Source: Emergomyces orientalis
Taxonomy: Eukaryota > Ascomycota > Eurotiomycetes > Onygenales > Ajellomycetaceae
Direction of reading: 5' to 3'
Length of the DNA: 64,000 bases
Assembly: GCA_002110485.1 (NCBI GenBank)
Contig: MOWL01000089.1
Location: forward strand, 62,001 to 126,000
The translations under genes were made by a program, and so were the position numbers. Every line of letters begins with the position of its first letter. Position 1 is the first letter of the stretch. The notes under the pieces were generated by a model. The model saw nothing but the letters and a program-made list of their open reading frames with translations, made no database searches and was not told where the DNA came from. Positions 1 to 11,800 of the stretch are shown one piece after another.

Positions 1-2841
1 CGGCGTTTCGCAAGAAAGCAGTGCTGAAAAGGCCATCGCGGCTTTACAGGAATACTCGGCAAATGAAGCAAAAGTCATCCGCGACGGACAGGTGCAACGC
101 ATCAAGGCGGAGGAGCTGGTTCCTGGTGACGTCGTGACTGTCGCCGTTGGCGACCGCATCCCGGCCGATTGCCGCCTGCTCTCCATCCACAGCAACAGCT
201 TCCGCGTCGACCAGGCGATCCTCACGGGCGAAAGTGAGAGTGTTTCAAAGGGCACAAAGGCCGTCAAGGATGCTGCCGCTGTCAAACAGGATCAGATCAA
301 TATGCTCTTTTCGGGCACGACGGTGGTCACGGGCCATGCGACTGCGATTGTAGTGCTGACGGGTGGCGCGACGGCGATTGGCGATATCCATGAGAGCATC
401 ACCGCGCAGATCTCGGAGCCGACGCCGCTGAAGAAGAAACTGAATGACTTTGGCGATCTGTTGGCGAAGGTTATCACGGTGATCTGTGTGCTGGTGTGGC
501 TTATTAATATTGAGCATTTCAATGATCCGTCGCATGGCAGCTGGACGAAGGGGGCTATTTATTATTTGAAGATTGCGGTTTCGTTGGGCGTTGCCGCGAT
601 TCCGGAAGGGTTGGCGGTTGTTATTACGACGTGTTTGGCGCTGGGGACGAGGAAGATGGCGGCGAAGAATGCGGTGGTGAGGTCGTTGCCGTCTGTGGAG
701 ACGCTGGGCAGTTGCAGTGTTATCTGCTCGGACAAGACGGGGACGTTGACGACGAATCAGATGAGTGTCGAGAGGATCGTTTATCTCAATGAGGCTGGGA
801 ATGGGCTGGAGGAGATCAATGTTGAGGGAACCACGTTCGCCCCCAGGGGCAGTTTGAGGAAGAATGGCCAGGCGATGGAGGATTTGGCTGTTTCTTCCTC
901 TACCGTGCTGCAGATGGCTGAGGTTCTGGCACTCTGCAACGAGTCCTCGCTCTCCTACGATCAAAAAACAGGCGCCTATTCCAGCATCGGCGAGCCTACT
1001 GAAGGCGCCTTGCGCGTGTTGGTTGAGAAGATCGGAACGGAAAACCCGGAGTTGAACAAGAAGATTAGACAGCTGCCTGCTCCTGAGAGACTTCACTTGG
1101 CCAGCAAGCACTACGAGCACCGTCTGCCCCTGCAATGCACGTATGAATTCTCCCGCGACCGCAAGAGCATGTCCGTGCTGGCTGGTGAGGGGAACCGACA
1201 GAAACTCCTCGTCAAGGGCGCCCCCGAGTCGATCCTGGAACGCTGCTCGCATGCAATCCTCGGCCCGAACGGTAACAAAGTGGCACTGACGAAGAAACAT
1301 ACCCAGCTGATCTCCCAGGAAGTGGTGGACTATGGCAACAGAGGCCTCCGCGTCATCGCCATCGCATCCATCGACAGCGTCGCCCCCACACAGCTTTTCC
1401 GCACCGCCGAAACATCCAAAGAATACGCCCAGCTGGAACAGAACATGATCTTAATCGGTCTCGTCGGCATGCTTGACCCCCCGCGCCCAGAAGTCGCCGC
1501 CTCCATCCGCAAATGCCGCGAAGCCGGCATCCGCGTCGTCGTCATCACCGGTGACAACAGAAATACCGCCGAGTCCATCTGTCGCCAAATCGGCATCTTC
1601 AGCCCGCAGGAACAAAACCTCCAGGGCAAATCTTTCACGGGTAAAGAATTCGACGCGCTCAGCGAGACGGGCAAGGTTGAGGCGGCCATGAACGCCTCGC
1701 TCTTCTCGCGCACGGAGCCGGCGCATAAATCCAAGCTCGTGGACATTTTGCAATCGCAGGGCCATGTTGTGGCTATGACAGGTGACGGAGTCAATGATGC
1801 GCCTGCTTTGAAAAAATCCGACATCGGCATCGCCATGGGTTCTGGCACGGATGTTGCGAAACTCGCGGCCGACATGGTCCTGGCTGATGATAATTTTGCC
1901 ACGATTGAGATTGCCGTTGAGGAAGGGCGATCCATCTACAGCAACACGCAGCAGTTCATCCGCTACCTCATCTCCTCAAATATCGGGGAGGTGGTGTCGA
2001 TTTTCCTCACGGCTGCGCTGGGGATGCCGGAGGCCTTGATCCCCGTGCAGCTGCTGTGGGTTAACTTGGTCACGGATGGACTGCCCGCTACGGCTTTGTC
2101 GTTTAACCCGCCCGATCATGATGTGATGAAGAGGCCGCCACGGAAGCGTGGGGAGGCGCTTGTGGGTGGGTGGTTGTTCTTTAGATACATGGTCATTGGT
2201 ATTTATGTGGGTATTGCGACGGTGTTTGGGTATGCGTGGTGGTTTATGCTTAATCCTGCGGGACCGCAGATTACGTTTTGGCAGTTGGTGAGTTCATCCC
2301 CCCCCTCCCAGAGTTTCACACTCATATCCATATTTTTGTCTGAAAAAAAAAAAAAATTTTATATGCTAACAAAAAAACGTAGACACACTTCCACAAATGC
2401 TCCACCCAATTCCCCTCCATCGGCTGCGAAATGTTCAGCAACGACATGTCCAAATCAGCCTCGACAATCTCCCTCTCCATCCTAGTCGTCATCGAAATGC
2501 TAAACGCCATCAACTCCCTCTCCTCGTCCGAATCGCTCCTTACCTTCCCCCTGTGGAATAACATGATGCTCGTCTACGCCGTCGCGCTCTCCATGTCGCT
2601 CCATTTCGCCATCCTCTACGTGCCGTTTTTGCAAGGGCTGTTCTCTATCTTGCCGCTTGATAGGCAGGAGTGGATGGCTGTGTTGACGATTTCGGCGCCC
2701 GTCATTGTTATTGATGAGGTTTTGAAGTTTTTCGAGAGGAGGTTCTATGACAGGCGGACGGAGGTTGTGGATGCTTCGTCGTCGTCGACAGTCGTCGCGG
2801 CGCAGTATCAGAATGGCGTTGCGAAGGCGAAGGCTGCGTGA
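1..2841 (+). CDS. SERCA-type Ca2+-transporting P-type ATPase (5' partial)
   Basis: Two exons are visible, 1..2287 and 2383..2841, giving about 914 residues; the N-terminal ~90 residues lie outside the window (the family is about 1000 aa). Seen: the actuator TGES motif (bases 224-235), the phosphorylation motif DKTGT (731-745), the KGAPE nucleotide-binding motif (near 1216) and the hinge TGDGVND (1778-1798), plus C-terminal transmembrane segments in exon 2. The intron 2288..2382 has donor GTGAGT, branch TGCTAAC and acceptor CGTAG; splicing restores the conserved junction before the THFHKC sequence. The family pumps cytosolic Ca2+ into the ER/Golgi at the cost of ATP. The pattern matches SERCA (Neurospora NCA-1, Aspergillus SrcA type) rather than plasma-membrane or Na+ pumps. 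The frame ends in TGA and uses TGG for Trp, so UGA acts as a stop in this host gene. Confidence 0.95.
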
Positions 2842-4428
2842 GAGGAAGGTGGGATATGAGATGATATGGCTGATTGATCAGCTAGTGTGTATTTTTTATT
2901 CTCTTTTCTTCTGTGGTTGATGGGACGAGGGGGAGGTTCTGGTTGAACCATGTGAGGAAGAAGAAAAAAAGCGGAAAGAAGAAGAATAAAGATACACATG
3001 CATGTCAGTTCATACATTTTTTATGTTCTTTTTTTCTTTTACATTTTTGGTCGGTTTATTCGGATGGGTTGGTGTGGTTTTGATTTTTGATTTTCTTGCT
3101 TTCATGTATATGTGTGGTATGTTTTTTCTTTCTTTTCTCTCATATTATACTTAAACTAAACTATTGCATACCGCTCTGTTTTCAATATACACATAGATAA
3201 AGAAAAAAGTCAGAGACGGAAAAGGGGAGAAGCGGGGACAGAGAAAAGGGGGCAATTCTGTACATACATCGTTGCTTTCATTTGCTTGTTTTCATTTCTT
3301 TTTTGTCTCTATTATTAATATATTGACTTTGACTTTTCTTTTTCCTGTTCTTTCATATCTGTATATACAATGAGACGGTTAGCACGCAAGTTTCAAGGGT
3401 GCTCATCTTATTTCTAATGCTACCCCGTCAAACACAAGAGAGCTGCCAGTTCCCACTTCCTCTTTATCCCTCGAGCGGCGACCAGGAGACATCAGCAACG
3501 CCCGATTCACCATCCACATTTTCACTGGTGACGGCCAGAAGCGAAGCGTGAGACCGCGGCGTAATAGTTGAACGTGCCGAAGAGGCGTTGCTGCGCTTGA
3601 TCGACAGCTTGCCGTGGCCGCAGGAAACCTTATGGTCGTGAGTATATGAGTAATGTCATACATAGGGAGTGCATTTTGACTGACCGAAGTTCGAGAGGCC
3701 ATTTTGAACTAGACATAAGGACCGTCTGAAGAAGGGCAAGAATGAACTTCAAGGACTGAACGGAGAATGATCTTAACTATAAGTTCTTTATGAGGATCGA
3801 TCCCCTGTTATTATTGTACAGCCACAGTCAGAGCAGGACTGAACTTCACTTTGACATATCAATGTATATTCACTATCTGGCATTTCCAAAGAATGATGTC
3901 AAAATCTTGAATCAGAAACAGCAGATTAGCTTTTAGTGGCCTAAAATTGCAGAAGCACGAGCAGCCTGAGCATTGAAATATATTTGTTTACCAAGCAGGT
4001 TAGTGATCATTTCTCGTAAAAGACAATCGAAATAACACGTCTTCAGCTAATAATCATTTTTCACTGTAAAGAGCATATGCTCATATAATGATATTTTCTG
4101 AGTTACTTGAGTAAGATGAAACGAAATGTTCTAGTTATCCAAACGCTCAACGCCGAGTTCATATCACAGCATACGGCAAACGCGGCTTTTTTTTATTTTT
4201 TTATTTTTTTTAACCCATTTACTCGTGATCCATCAATTCGTTTTATTTTAGCTAGACACATCACTCCAGTAATAAATTATCGCCATTGGCCGAGTCCAAT
4301 TCCACCGGTTCAGTATCCAGCGAAAAATAAAAAGGCAATGACCACGCATCCTAGACTCTACTACTACCCCCCGCCATTATTTTGTCATCCTCAAATCCCA
4401 AAATTCAGATATCCATCGATCTGGAGGT
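2842..4428. other. Intergenic, 3'-UTR-like sequence
   Basis: This contains the T/A-rich 3' flank of the Ca2+-ATPase and the 3' flank of SNU13. Open frames here are short, low in complexity and without recognisable domains. Nothing else is supported. Confidence 0.6.
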
Positions 4429-4980
4429 CTAAATCATCAACCTCTCAACGTTATTCTTCAACGTCTGAATCTGCGCGTTCAGATCGCTGGCTTCGTTGGT
4501 GGTAATGCTGGCGGCAATGACAGCACGGCTGACACCGCATGCACGGCCCAGAGCCATCTTGCTAGGCACGTACACGTACGGCACGTTCTTATCCTCAGCG
4601 AGGAGCGGGAGGTGAAGGAGGATCGCCAATGGGGTAGTGTCTGTATGTGACAAACGGAAAACAGTTAGTTGGGGTGTTGAAGACGAAGGAGGAGATTTTT
4701 TGGGCATCTCAAAGGGGATGGTGGATGGGATCCGTCTTACCAGCAGCGAGAATCACAATCTCAGAGGTACCGCGGTTCAACGTCTTGGTGGCCTCGTTGG
4801 CACCCTTCTTCAGCTGGCGGTAGTGAGACGCCTGCTGGACGAGGTCCAGGATTGTCTGAGTCATGGCTTGGTCGGCCAGGGGCCAGGCTGGTGATTGTGC
4901 GAATAGTTGTTAGCTGTATATTCCCAAGGAAAGATGATGCACTAGCGCCCATACGTACCTGCATTGGTCTGGTCAGACAT
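4429..4980 (-). CDS. SNU13: Snu13, 15.5K/L7Ae-family U4/U6.U5 tri-snRNP and box C/D snoRNP protein
   Basis: Three exons on the minus strand: 4980..4959 (22 nt), 4887..4741 (147 nt) and 4640..4429 (212 nt). They total 381 nt, or 126 aa plus TAG, exactly the family length. Introns have GTACGT/CCAG and GTAAGA/ACAG borders. The product shows the L7Ae signature: LKKGANEATKTLNRG, the LLAEDKNVPYVYVPSK segment and GRACGVSR, which in the family form the kink-turn RNA-binding surface. It binds the kink-turn of U4 snRNA and of box C/D snoRNAs in the nucleus and nucleolus. The first exon carries only seven codons plus one base, which makes automated start calling easy to miss. Confidence 0.97.
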
Positions 4981-6188
4981 AATGGCAGATATCCTTTGGG
5001 TAAAAAAGGAACAATTATGGGTAGATATATGAATTAGTTGTTTATTGAAGGGTTCACGGCCGGTAGTTTCGCGCGGTGGGTGGCTCGCCCTTGGTGTATG
5101 CGGAATTTCTCGAGTAGGGTTTGAGATAGGAAGATCGAAAAACCCGTTTGCGATAAAAAATTTCCAGACCATGTTGCTTTGGAGGACGGGCCGACTATTT
5201 ATCCGACATTGACGGATCGGGATTAGTGAAACTTTAAAAGCTTATATTGACTCCGTTCCAGGGTTGAGAGTTTTGAGGCTGAAAATTACATCCAACCACA
5301 ACAATAATGGCGATATCGCCATGCCTAAGTATCGTCCAGGGTATTCAGCTTCCATATTGCTTCAATGTTCCGCAACATCGGGAAATTGTGACAGGTGTTT
5401 TTTTCAAAAGCAAAAGTTCAATGGAATTGCCCTTCAATTTGCGCTCCAAGGGCAATCCTCTCAGACAGGCACATATACAAAAAGATGTTGGTAAGCAACT
5501 TGTGGCTTAATGGTACACGGACGGTGGTACAGTACATATATGTCCTCCCCGTTGAGAATAAACAATTTACCTGCTTACGAGAGTTAATACTTATAACGCC
5601 GCAAATCTGCAAGGATGGTTTGCTGTATGCTCAGCACTGAGGCGGTAAAGGGCCTGTTTTCGAATATCGGGACTGTCTCGCGAGTCGCTTTTGTAGCCCA
5701 CTAGATGCTGCCGTCAAGTAGCATGCCTCAGTTACCGTTAAAAATGAACCACGGCGCGTGGGGACTTTGATGCTGTTGTGCGCTTCCGGGGCATTTCAGT
5801 TAATCTCCAAATTTGAACAAGGCTGAATCACGGACGCGGGTGTATAATCATACGTACACGTGGGAGGGGCATTTCGCAGCTGCAATAGAGCATGAATCGA
5901 GTTGTTGATCCTTTCTTTTAACCTTCCTTACGTCTTCAATTTACTTGGGGGTTAAAGTTAACAGGGTAGTGGAGAGCTGCAACCAATATCAGATATGGCC
6001 GACAGTATACATTTTCATGCCAAGAGCAATGACTGCATGTCTGACGCTGATATTAACAGGTGTTATAAATGCCTACTTCCATGAAAAAATATCCAATGTT
6101 ACAGGAGAAGAAATCAAAACACTAACTCCCTCATACTATTCGCACTCTGGCATACATGCATGTTCAGCGCGAGGGATCATATTTCCTA
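4981..6188. other. Intergenic region between SNU13 and the toxin-like gene
   Basis: It holds the SNU13 promoter side (right of 4980) and about 1 kb without a supportable gene. Several overlapping frames of 60-115 codons exist but have no domain, splice logic or compositional support. No transposon similarity to other parts of the window was noticed. Confidence 0.5.
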
Positions 6189-8131
6189 CTATGGGGCCTT
6201 CGTTACCATTCGTTTGGCATGTGGGACCAGTTCCTTTGCTACTGCTTCCAACTCTTTCCGGTGCATTGGTACTGCAAATGCCTCGAATTTGAAACCAGCT
6301 GCCTTGGCTTCAGTCTCCACCAAACCAGTTCGTATTCCCTTGGGAAAAATTCCAAAAAACTTTGTGTTGCTCGGACTTATTCGAACCGCAGTCTCTACTT
6401 CACCAATGTAGATTTTGGTCAACGGTTTCCCAGCATTCCGACTTAGCCGCTCAAGGTCCCGCTGCAGTTGACCGGTGTCTTTGGTTTTAAGAAGCTGTGC
6501 CATCATTTTTTCGCGTCAGCATATGACAATTGCTTCAAATTCGGTCTTACAGACTAAATTTTATTCACCTGTTTTTCAAAGTCTGCCACCGTCTTAGAAA
6601 AGGGACTTTTGTTGCGCCTTGAAATTGCTCTCGCATTCAACCAAAAATCCTTGGCCGCTGCTTTGATTTCGAGGAGGTCGTCTTGGCTCATTTTGGAAAC
6701 CCTTGTCGTCGTCGCTGTCAACTCTCTGGCGCCCTTCCTTCCTGACTTCGCTTCGAAGATGGCCAGGATATTGAACACCTGCTTGTCCGTGTAGCCGAGC
6801 ACGCCATCCGTTATCTGTCGACCTGATGTGTCCATAATCGAATAGCCAGGGATGAATTCCAAAGTCTTTCCTTTGGGTACTTTCACTCCCAAGGCAAAGC
6901 CAGAATGCCGTTCTCTCAGCATAGGAATGATATGCGACTCGGCCAGTTCTTCCAGCAATTGTCCTTTGATATGGTTTACATTTGGGCCTTTTCTGAGGAC
7001 CCTATCGAGGGAGATTTCGTCCAATTTGTCCAGGATCGGGTATTTCCTAGAGAGTGTTTCCCATAGGACTTTGGTCTCCGGTGCAACAACGCTGGAGAGG
7101 TTGCCGGGCGAAAATATAACAGTTTTTACAGCCGCCGCGGCTTCCTGGGCAATCTTTCCTTCCACCCGACCAAGCGTTGCTAAAGCTTCTTCACCAGCCT
7201 CGATTGATCGAATTGCTGCTTGTTGTTCGCCGGCTCGTGAAGACGCATTCATAATTTTACCCCACGAGGTAGCATCTTTTCTGTAAAGCTTGACGAGTCG
7301 AGCCTCTGTGTACAGCGCCCTACCCCCCTTAACTATTCGCCCAGCGACGGGTAAAAGAATAGAAGCGGCAAGGATGGCTTGCTCAACACTGCTCAGCTCG
7401 TAGCCGAATAGATCGCGACCTGCCCACACTTCATACAATGCTATCGCGTTCCCCAAAAAGGGCACCAAAGACAGCGTGAGCTCAATGGCAGCGACAGCCG
7501 CCGGGCGGTCGATGGTGCCTTGGTTCTGCGTCTTGGTTTTCGGCAAGCGGGGAATGAGATTTAAGAGGACAATCATATCGGGCCGTTCGTTCAGAAAATC
7601 GTTCATCGCAGCTGCAGATGACTGATCCAGGAGTTTCTTGGTGACGATTTGTTGCTGGAACCAAGCTTGAAACTCGTCTCTGATCGCCGCCGTCAGTCTG
7701 GGAGTCAGCGGGTTTGCTTCCCAGATGGACGTCACGCCGGTATATTTGTTCTTATACCATACGAAGAATTCATTTTGGGAACGAGCCCAAGCATTTGCGA
7801 ACGCGTAGTGCTCCGCGGCCTTGTTCTGATGACTGCTCAATCGATCGTAGCTCGTCTTTTCATATGCCACCTTCTCTGTGGCCGCAGTCGTTTAGTTCTC
7901 GTACCACTGGGACATCTTTTTAATTTTGTGCTCCCACGATACAGCCATTCCGCCATATGTCCCGACAATCTGTGCCCTTGATGTTGCCCACTGCTCGTTC
8001 ATGATATCTGCTCGCTCTCGGGCAATGCCAATCTGGGACGTGTTTGCGACGGCATTGGTCAGCAATTCAATCACCTCATTTTTGGCTTTTTGCAGTATGT
8101 TCGCGAGATCGGCCTCTTTGATCGTCTCCAT
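6189..8131 (-). CDS. Polymorphic-toxin-like protein with pre-toxin TG-like and PD-(D/E)XK-like segments
   Basis: Minus-strand gene read from ATG at 8131 to TAG at 6189-6191, about 600 residues. The first 79 codons end in an in-frame TAA (7892-7894), and the same frame resumes downstream, so a small intron or a disrupting mutation lies around 7800-7930. A second, well-formed intron is 6568..6495 (donor GTGAAT, branch TGCTGAC, acceptor CACAG, phase 0). In the main exon a hydrophobic Gly-rich stretch around LSLVPFLGNAIALYEVWAG to LLPVAGRIVKGG resembles the pre-toxin TG segment that precedes toxin domains in bacterial polymorphic toxins. It is followed by a segment with an upstream Glu, then TDG and FEAKSG 16 residues later, the spacing of a PD-(D/E)XK nuclease core. 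There is no signal peptide. It lies head to head with the CBM-containing gene at 8823. The function is inferred, not shown; nuclease activity and target are unknown. Confidence 0.6.
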
Positions 8132-8822
8132 GGTAATTTATTGCTATGTCGCAAAATAGACGCATTCATGGGGTATTTCATCCACAGAGAAGGAGGTTTT
8201 GTAAACATTAATCGTGTAGAGACACAGGATATATTCACGATGCTGGCCAGCATGGGGATCTGGTGACCTTATTTTTCTTTTTTCTTTTTTCTTTTTTCTT
8301 TTTCGTTTTCCTCTTCGTCGTGGGGGTTCCAAGGTTCCCGGTTTGTGGTGGGATCATGGGATGTTGCAAACCGTCGAGCCTGGATGAGTCCATGCGGCTT
8401 AAAATTTGAGTTTCGAGTTTCGATGCCACCAAAACCTATCAAGTTATAAAACCATTCAACAATCTTCAGCTGGGTACGCCACTTCATTCATCACCAATGT
8501 CTGAGCCTCATTAAACGAGTGCTTTGGCGGCTTTCTAGCATGCACCATGGATCCATCAACTCCACCAGAACTCATTTTATGATTGCGGCGCCGCCTCCAC
8601 GGGAAAGGGGACGTTGTTGCCTAAAGAGCTTTGCGAACCAGGCCTCGGGTTTCTCGTGATGCTTTCAGCTCTGGATAAGGGGGAGGGGGGCTGTTTACAG
8701 AGTAATATTTAAAGTGAGAGAATTGCCATTACAATAGGTGCCTCCCATGTGTAAACCTATTTTCTTTCATCAATTTCCGTTGCATAAACCATTCTAGTTT
8801 TCAGGAGAAACACTACGCAATC
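8132..8822. promoter_or_regulatory. Shared divergent promoter region of the toxin-like and CBM-containing genes
   Basis: About 690 bp separate the two ATGs, which point away from each other. It contains a strong pyrimidine tract (about 8268-8312, repeated CTTTTTT) typical of fungal promoters. No gene is supported in it. Sharing one bidirectional promoter would let the two genes be co-expressed; this is inference from layout. Confidence 0.45.
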
Positions 8823-11800
8823 ATGACTGAACCGTTGTTCAATTTCCTCTTAATTCGCCGTAAGTATTCCGTAATGCCTCTGAGAGAGAGAGAAATTCAT
8901 AGCTGACCTTTACTCCTTGTAGCACATGTATCACAAGATGCTCGCAAACCGAGCATTCCCCTGTCGCAAGATTCACCTTTCCAGAAAGAACTTCTGGTTG
9001 CCCTCAAAGCACCAACCCCGAGAACTGAGGTTTTGAAAGTTGCCAAAAAATTCGTCAGCAGCGAGGAATTCATTGGCAATCCTACTGGGTCAGATTTCCA
9101 AAAGAAACTGCGCGAATTCAAAGTGTTGGTTGACGAGGCCAGCAGCGTCGATAATGATTTACGGTTTACTGTAGTTCTTGAATTGACAAAACGGGCATTT
9201 GGAGTAGCAGCATCAGACCTGGTTAAAAGTGAAGGGTTCATTACTCTCCTCCGAAATCTCCGCGACTCAGTCGTGGCAATCAAATATGACCAGGTAATTT
9301 CCTCACCTTTTCCAATTTATCTTCGTGTTTCCTTATTTCAAATATGATGACCTCTTTGAACGAATATCAAATTTAACGCTCTTCATTCAAGGCGGAACAC
9401 TCAAAACCAGTTGAAGATCTTGTCAGCCAGATCCGTGACCTCGAGCTCATTGAAAAAGCGGTCCAGCTTGCCAAAGATGCTCCACCAGTAGTTCCAAGTG
9501 ATAGCGATAGCGCAAGTGTGTTAAAAGCACCTGTCACCAGGTCACCTGAAGCGACTGCTGCTCTGTCCCCCCCTGAATGGAGCGAGAACACGGCCTATCA
9601 GATTGGCGACCAAGTATCGTATAGTGGCCACGTGTATGTTTGCATCCAAGCGCATACAACGGTCCCTGGATGGGAGCCTCCAAAAACGCCCGCTCTCTGG
9701 GTACGCGTGAGTAGGCCCAATCCAGATGGAGATCCCACACCACCGACCGAAGAGAGTCTTAACCTCTTCGGTTATCGAAAACGCTCACTGTTGCTTCCGA
9801 CCGAAGACCAATTGAAATCGGTGCTCTCAGAACCTGAGGACAACAACGAGGGGCCTGCTGATGACACTGAAAAAGAGGCAGATCGCCTTCTCAGTCTCCA
9901 CAATCAGCTTTTCCAGGCTGTGAAGGAACTGACCGCAATCGACCCCCGGAATTTTCAGATCACTAAACAGGAAACCCATGACGGGTTTACCCCTGATCCG
10001 AAGTACTCAGCCATCTCGTTATTGAAAAGCCGACTTGATTTGCAAACGATGTTAAGAGGCCTTAACGTCGACCAGTTCCGAGCCGCTGCAGCACGATCCG
10101 GCACTACCCCTGTAGATCCACCTGACGACCCGAAAATTGCAGCAACAATCGCTGATCCGGCTTTGGCAGCGGACCCATTGCAGCTACAGGACGGATCTGG
10201 AGCTACGTCCGCTTTGGGTCTTACTCGTGAGCTTCTTACCGCCGGTGTCGGCTTGCAAGGAATAGGGAAATTTTCGCCTCTCTCGGCAAGGCAGAATTCC
10301 TTGAAACTTCGAACAGGAGTGATTTTGTCCGAGAATACAGCATCGCTTCTTAAAAAGGAAGGGATTGAGCCGGATACAGTACCATTACCCGGTATGTTAC
10401 CAGAAATGTGGTTTTATATGTTCAAATGAAGTATAGCTAACTTTTCGACTGCCAGATATCGTTCGACGCTTCCGTCAGAATATGCGAGAGACTGAACGCG
10501 ATTTGAAGAGGTTAGCGCCTTCCTTTGAGGATATACGGATTACTCGAGTCGGTAATACGTTGGTCAGCGTGAGGACCCCTCGGCCTAGCAAGTACAGCCA
10601 GTTCCTCACCGGAATCAATTTTGGGCGATATGTGCCTAAGCTCCCAGTTCTGCCGCCTCCAGATCCAAGGGTTCCACACACCATTGGCAAGGTAAACAAG
10701 ATTGGTGTCGGGGATCTCCTTGTAGTGAAGCAACAATTGATCGGTTATGAGGGTGCTGATATTGCTCACATTGAAAATGTGTTGAAAGGCGAATCAAAGA
10801 ACCGTGAACATGTCCGGACAGACAAAACAGAGACAGTGACCAGCCTTGAGACCGAGACTGTCCGTGAAGACACTCGTGAACTAGCTTCAACGAGCCGGTT
10901 CGAGATGGGTCAGGAGACACAAAAGCAGATAAAAGAAGCTTATGAACTCAAGGGTGGCGTCCAGGTCACAGCAAAATACGGCCCTGCTGTGGAAGTCTCG
11001 GCAAAAGTTGAAGGTGGGTATAATCGATCCAAGGAGGAATCCACCAAGACGGCGACGAAGGTAAGTAAAAACACCTCCATTTATGTACCCCTTTCTATTT
11101 GCTTTTCAGTTGGGGTCTAACGTTTGTACAGTTCTCGCAGGACGTTACGGAGAAAGCGGTCAAAAAGATCACTGAGCGAGTGCTCCAGAAGACAACCACC
11201 ACCACAACAGTAAGCGACTGTAGTTAATGGCTATCAGAGTATACTATTTCTCTGACATATTTTAATAGTCGGAAGTCGTGGAGAAGAACGCCCATGGCAT
11301 CAATAATACTGCCGGCGCCGGGAATATATCTGGTGTCTACCAATGGGTAAATAAAGTGTACGTATCATCGAAGAAGCTATCCCTTTTCCTGTTAACAAGA
11401 GCGATTTGGCTTATTCCAAAATATAGGTATGAAGCCCAAGTTTTCAACTACGGGTTGCGTACTTTATTGTAAGTATCTCTCTCCTTCTGGTTGTTCCATT
11501 AAGAACGTATATACTCATTGAAGTGACTAGTGATTTCATGGTTCCAGAGCCAGCCGCTTGGGTGATCAACACCATGACAAAAGCCGCCGAAAACAGAACG
11601 ATGCTTGAGCAACCGCAAAAATTCGCTTTGGAACCTTCACAAATTTTAGAACAAGGAGAGGAAAATTACGGCCATTGGGTTAAACTGTACGAGGCAACCG
11701 ATGTGGAGCCCCCACCTGCTGATTATATTACTGTCACGGACCAAATGAACAAAGGTGACGGTAAGCCAGGCCAAGACTATCAGCATAGTGGCCAAATTAC

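Noticed and set aside
245..1935. Long minus-strand frames opposite the Ca2+-ATPase
   Set aside because: Shadows of a strongly codon-biased, GC-rich plus-strand gene; translations are Arg/Leu-rich without motifs.
3403..3702. A 99-codon minus-strand frame between the Ca2+-ATPase and SNU13
   Set aside because: No domain, odd composition (Arg/Ser/Pro-rich), and alternative splicing gives only a 60-residue product without known relatives; not enough to call a gene.
5264..5640. Overlapping 60-80-codon frames on both strands
   Set aside because: Mutually overlapping, no splice or domain support; consistent with chance.
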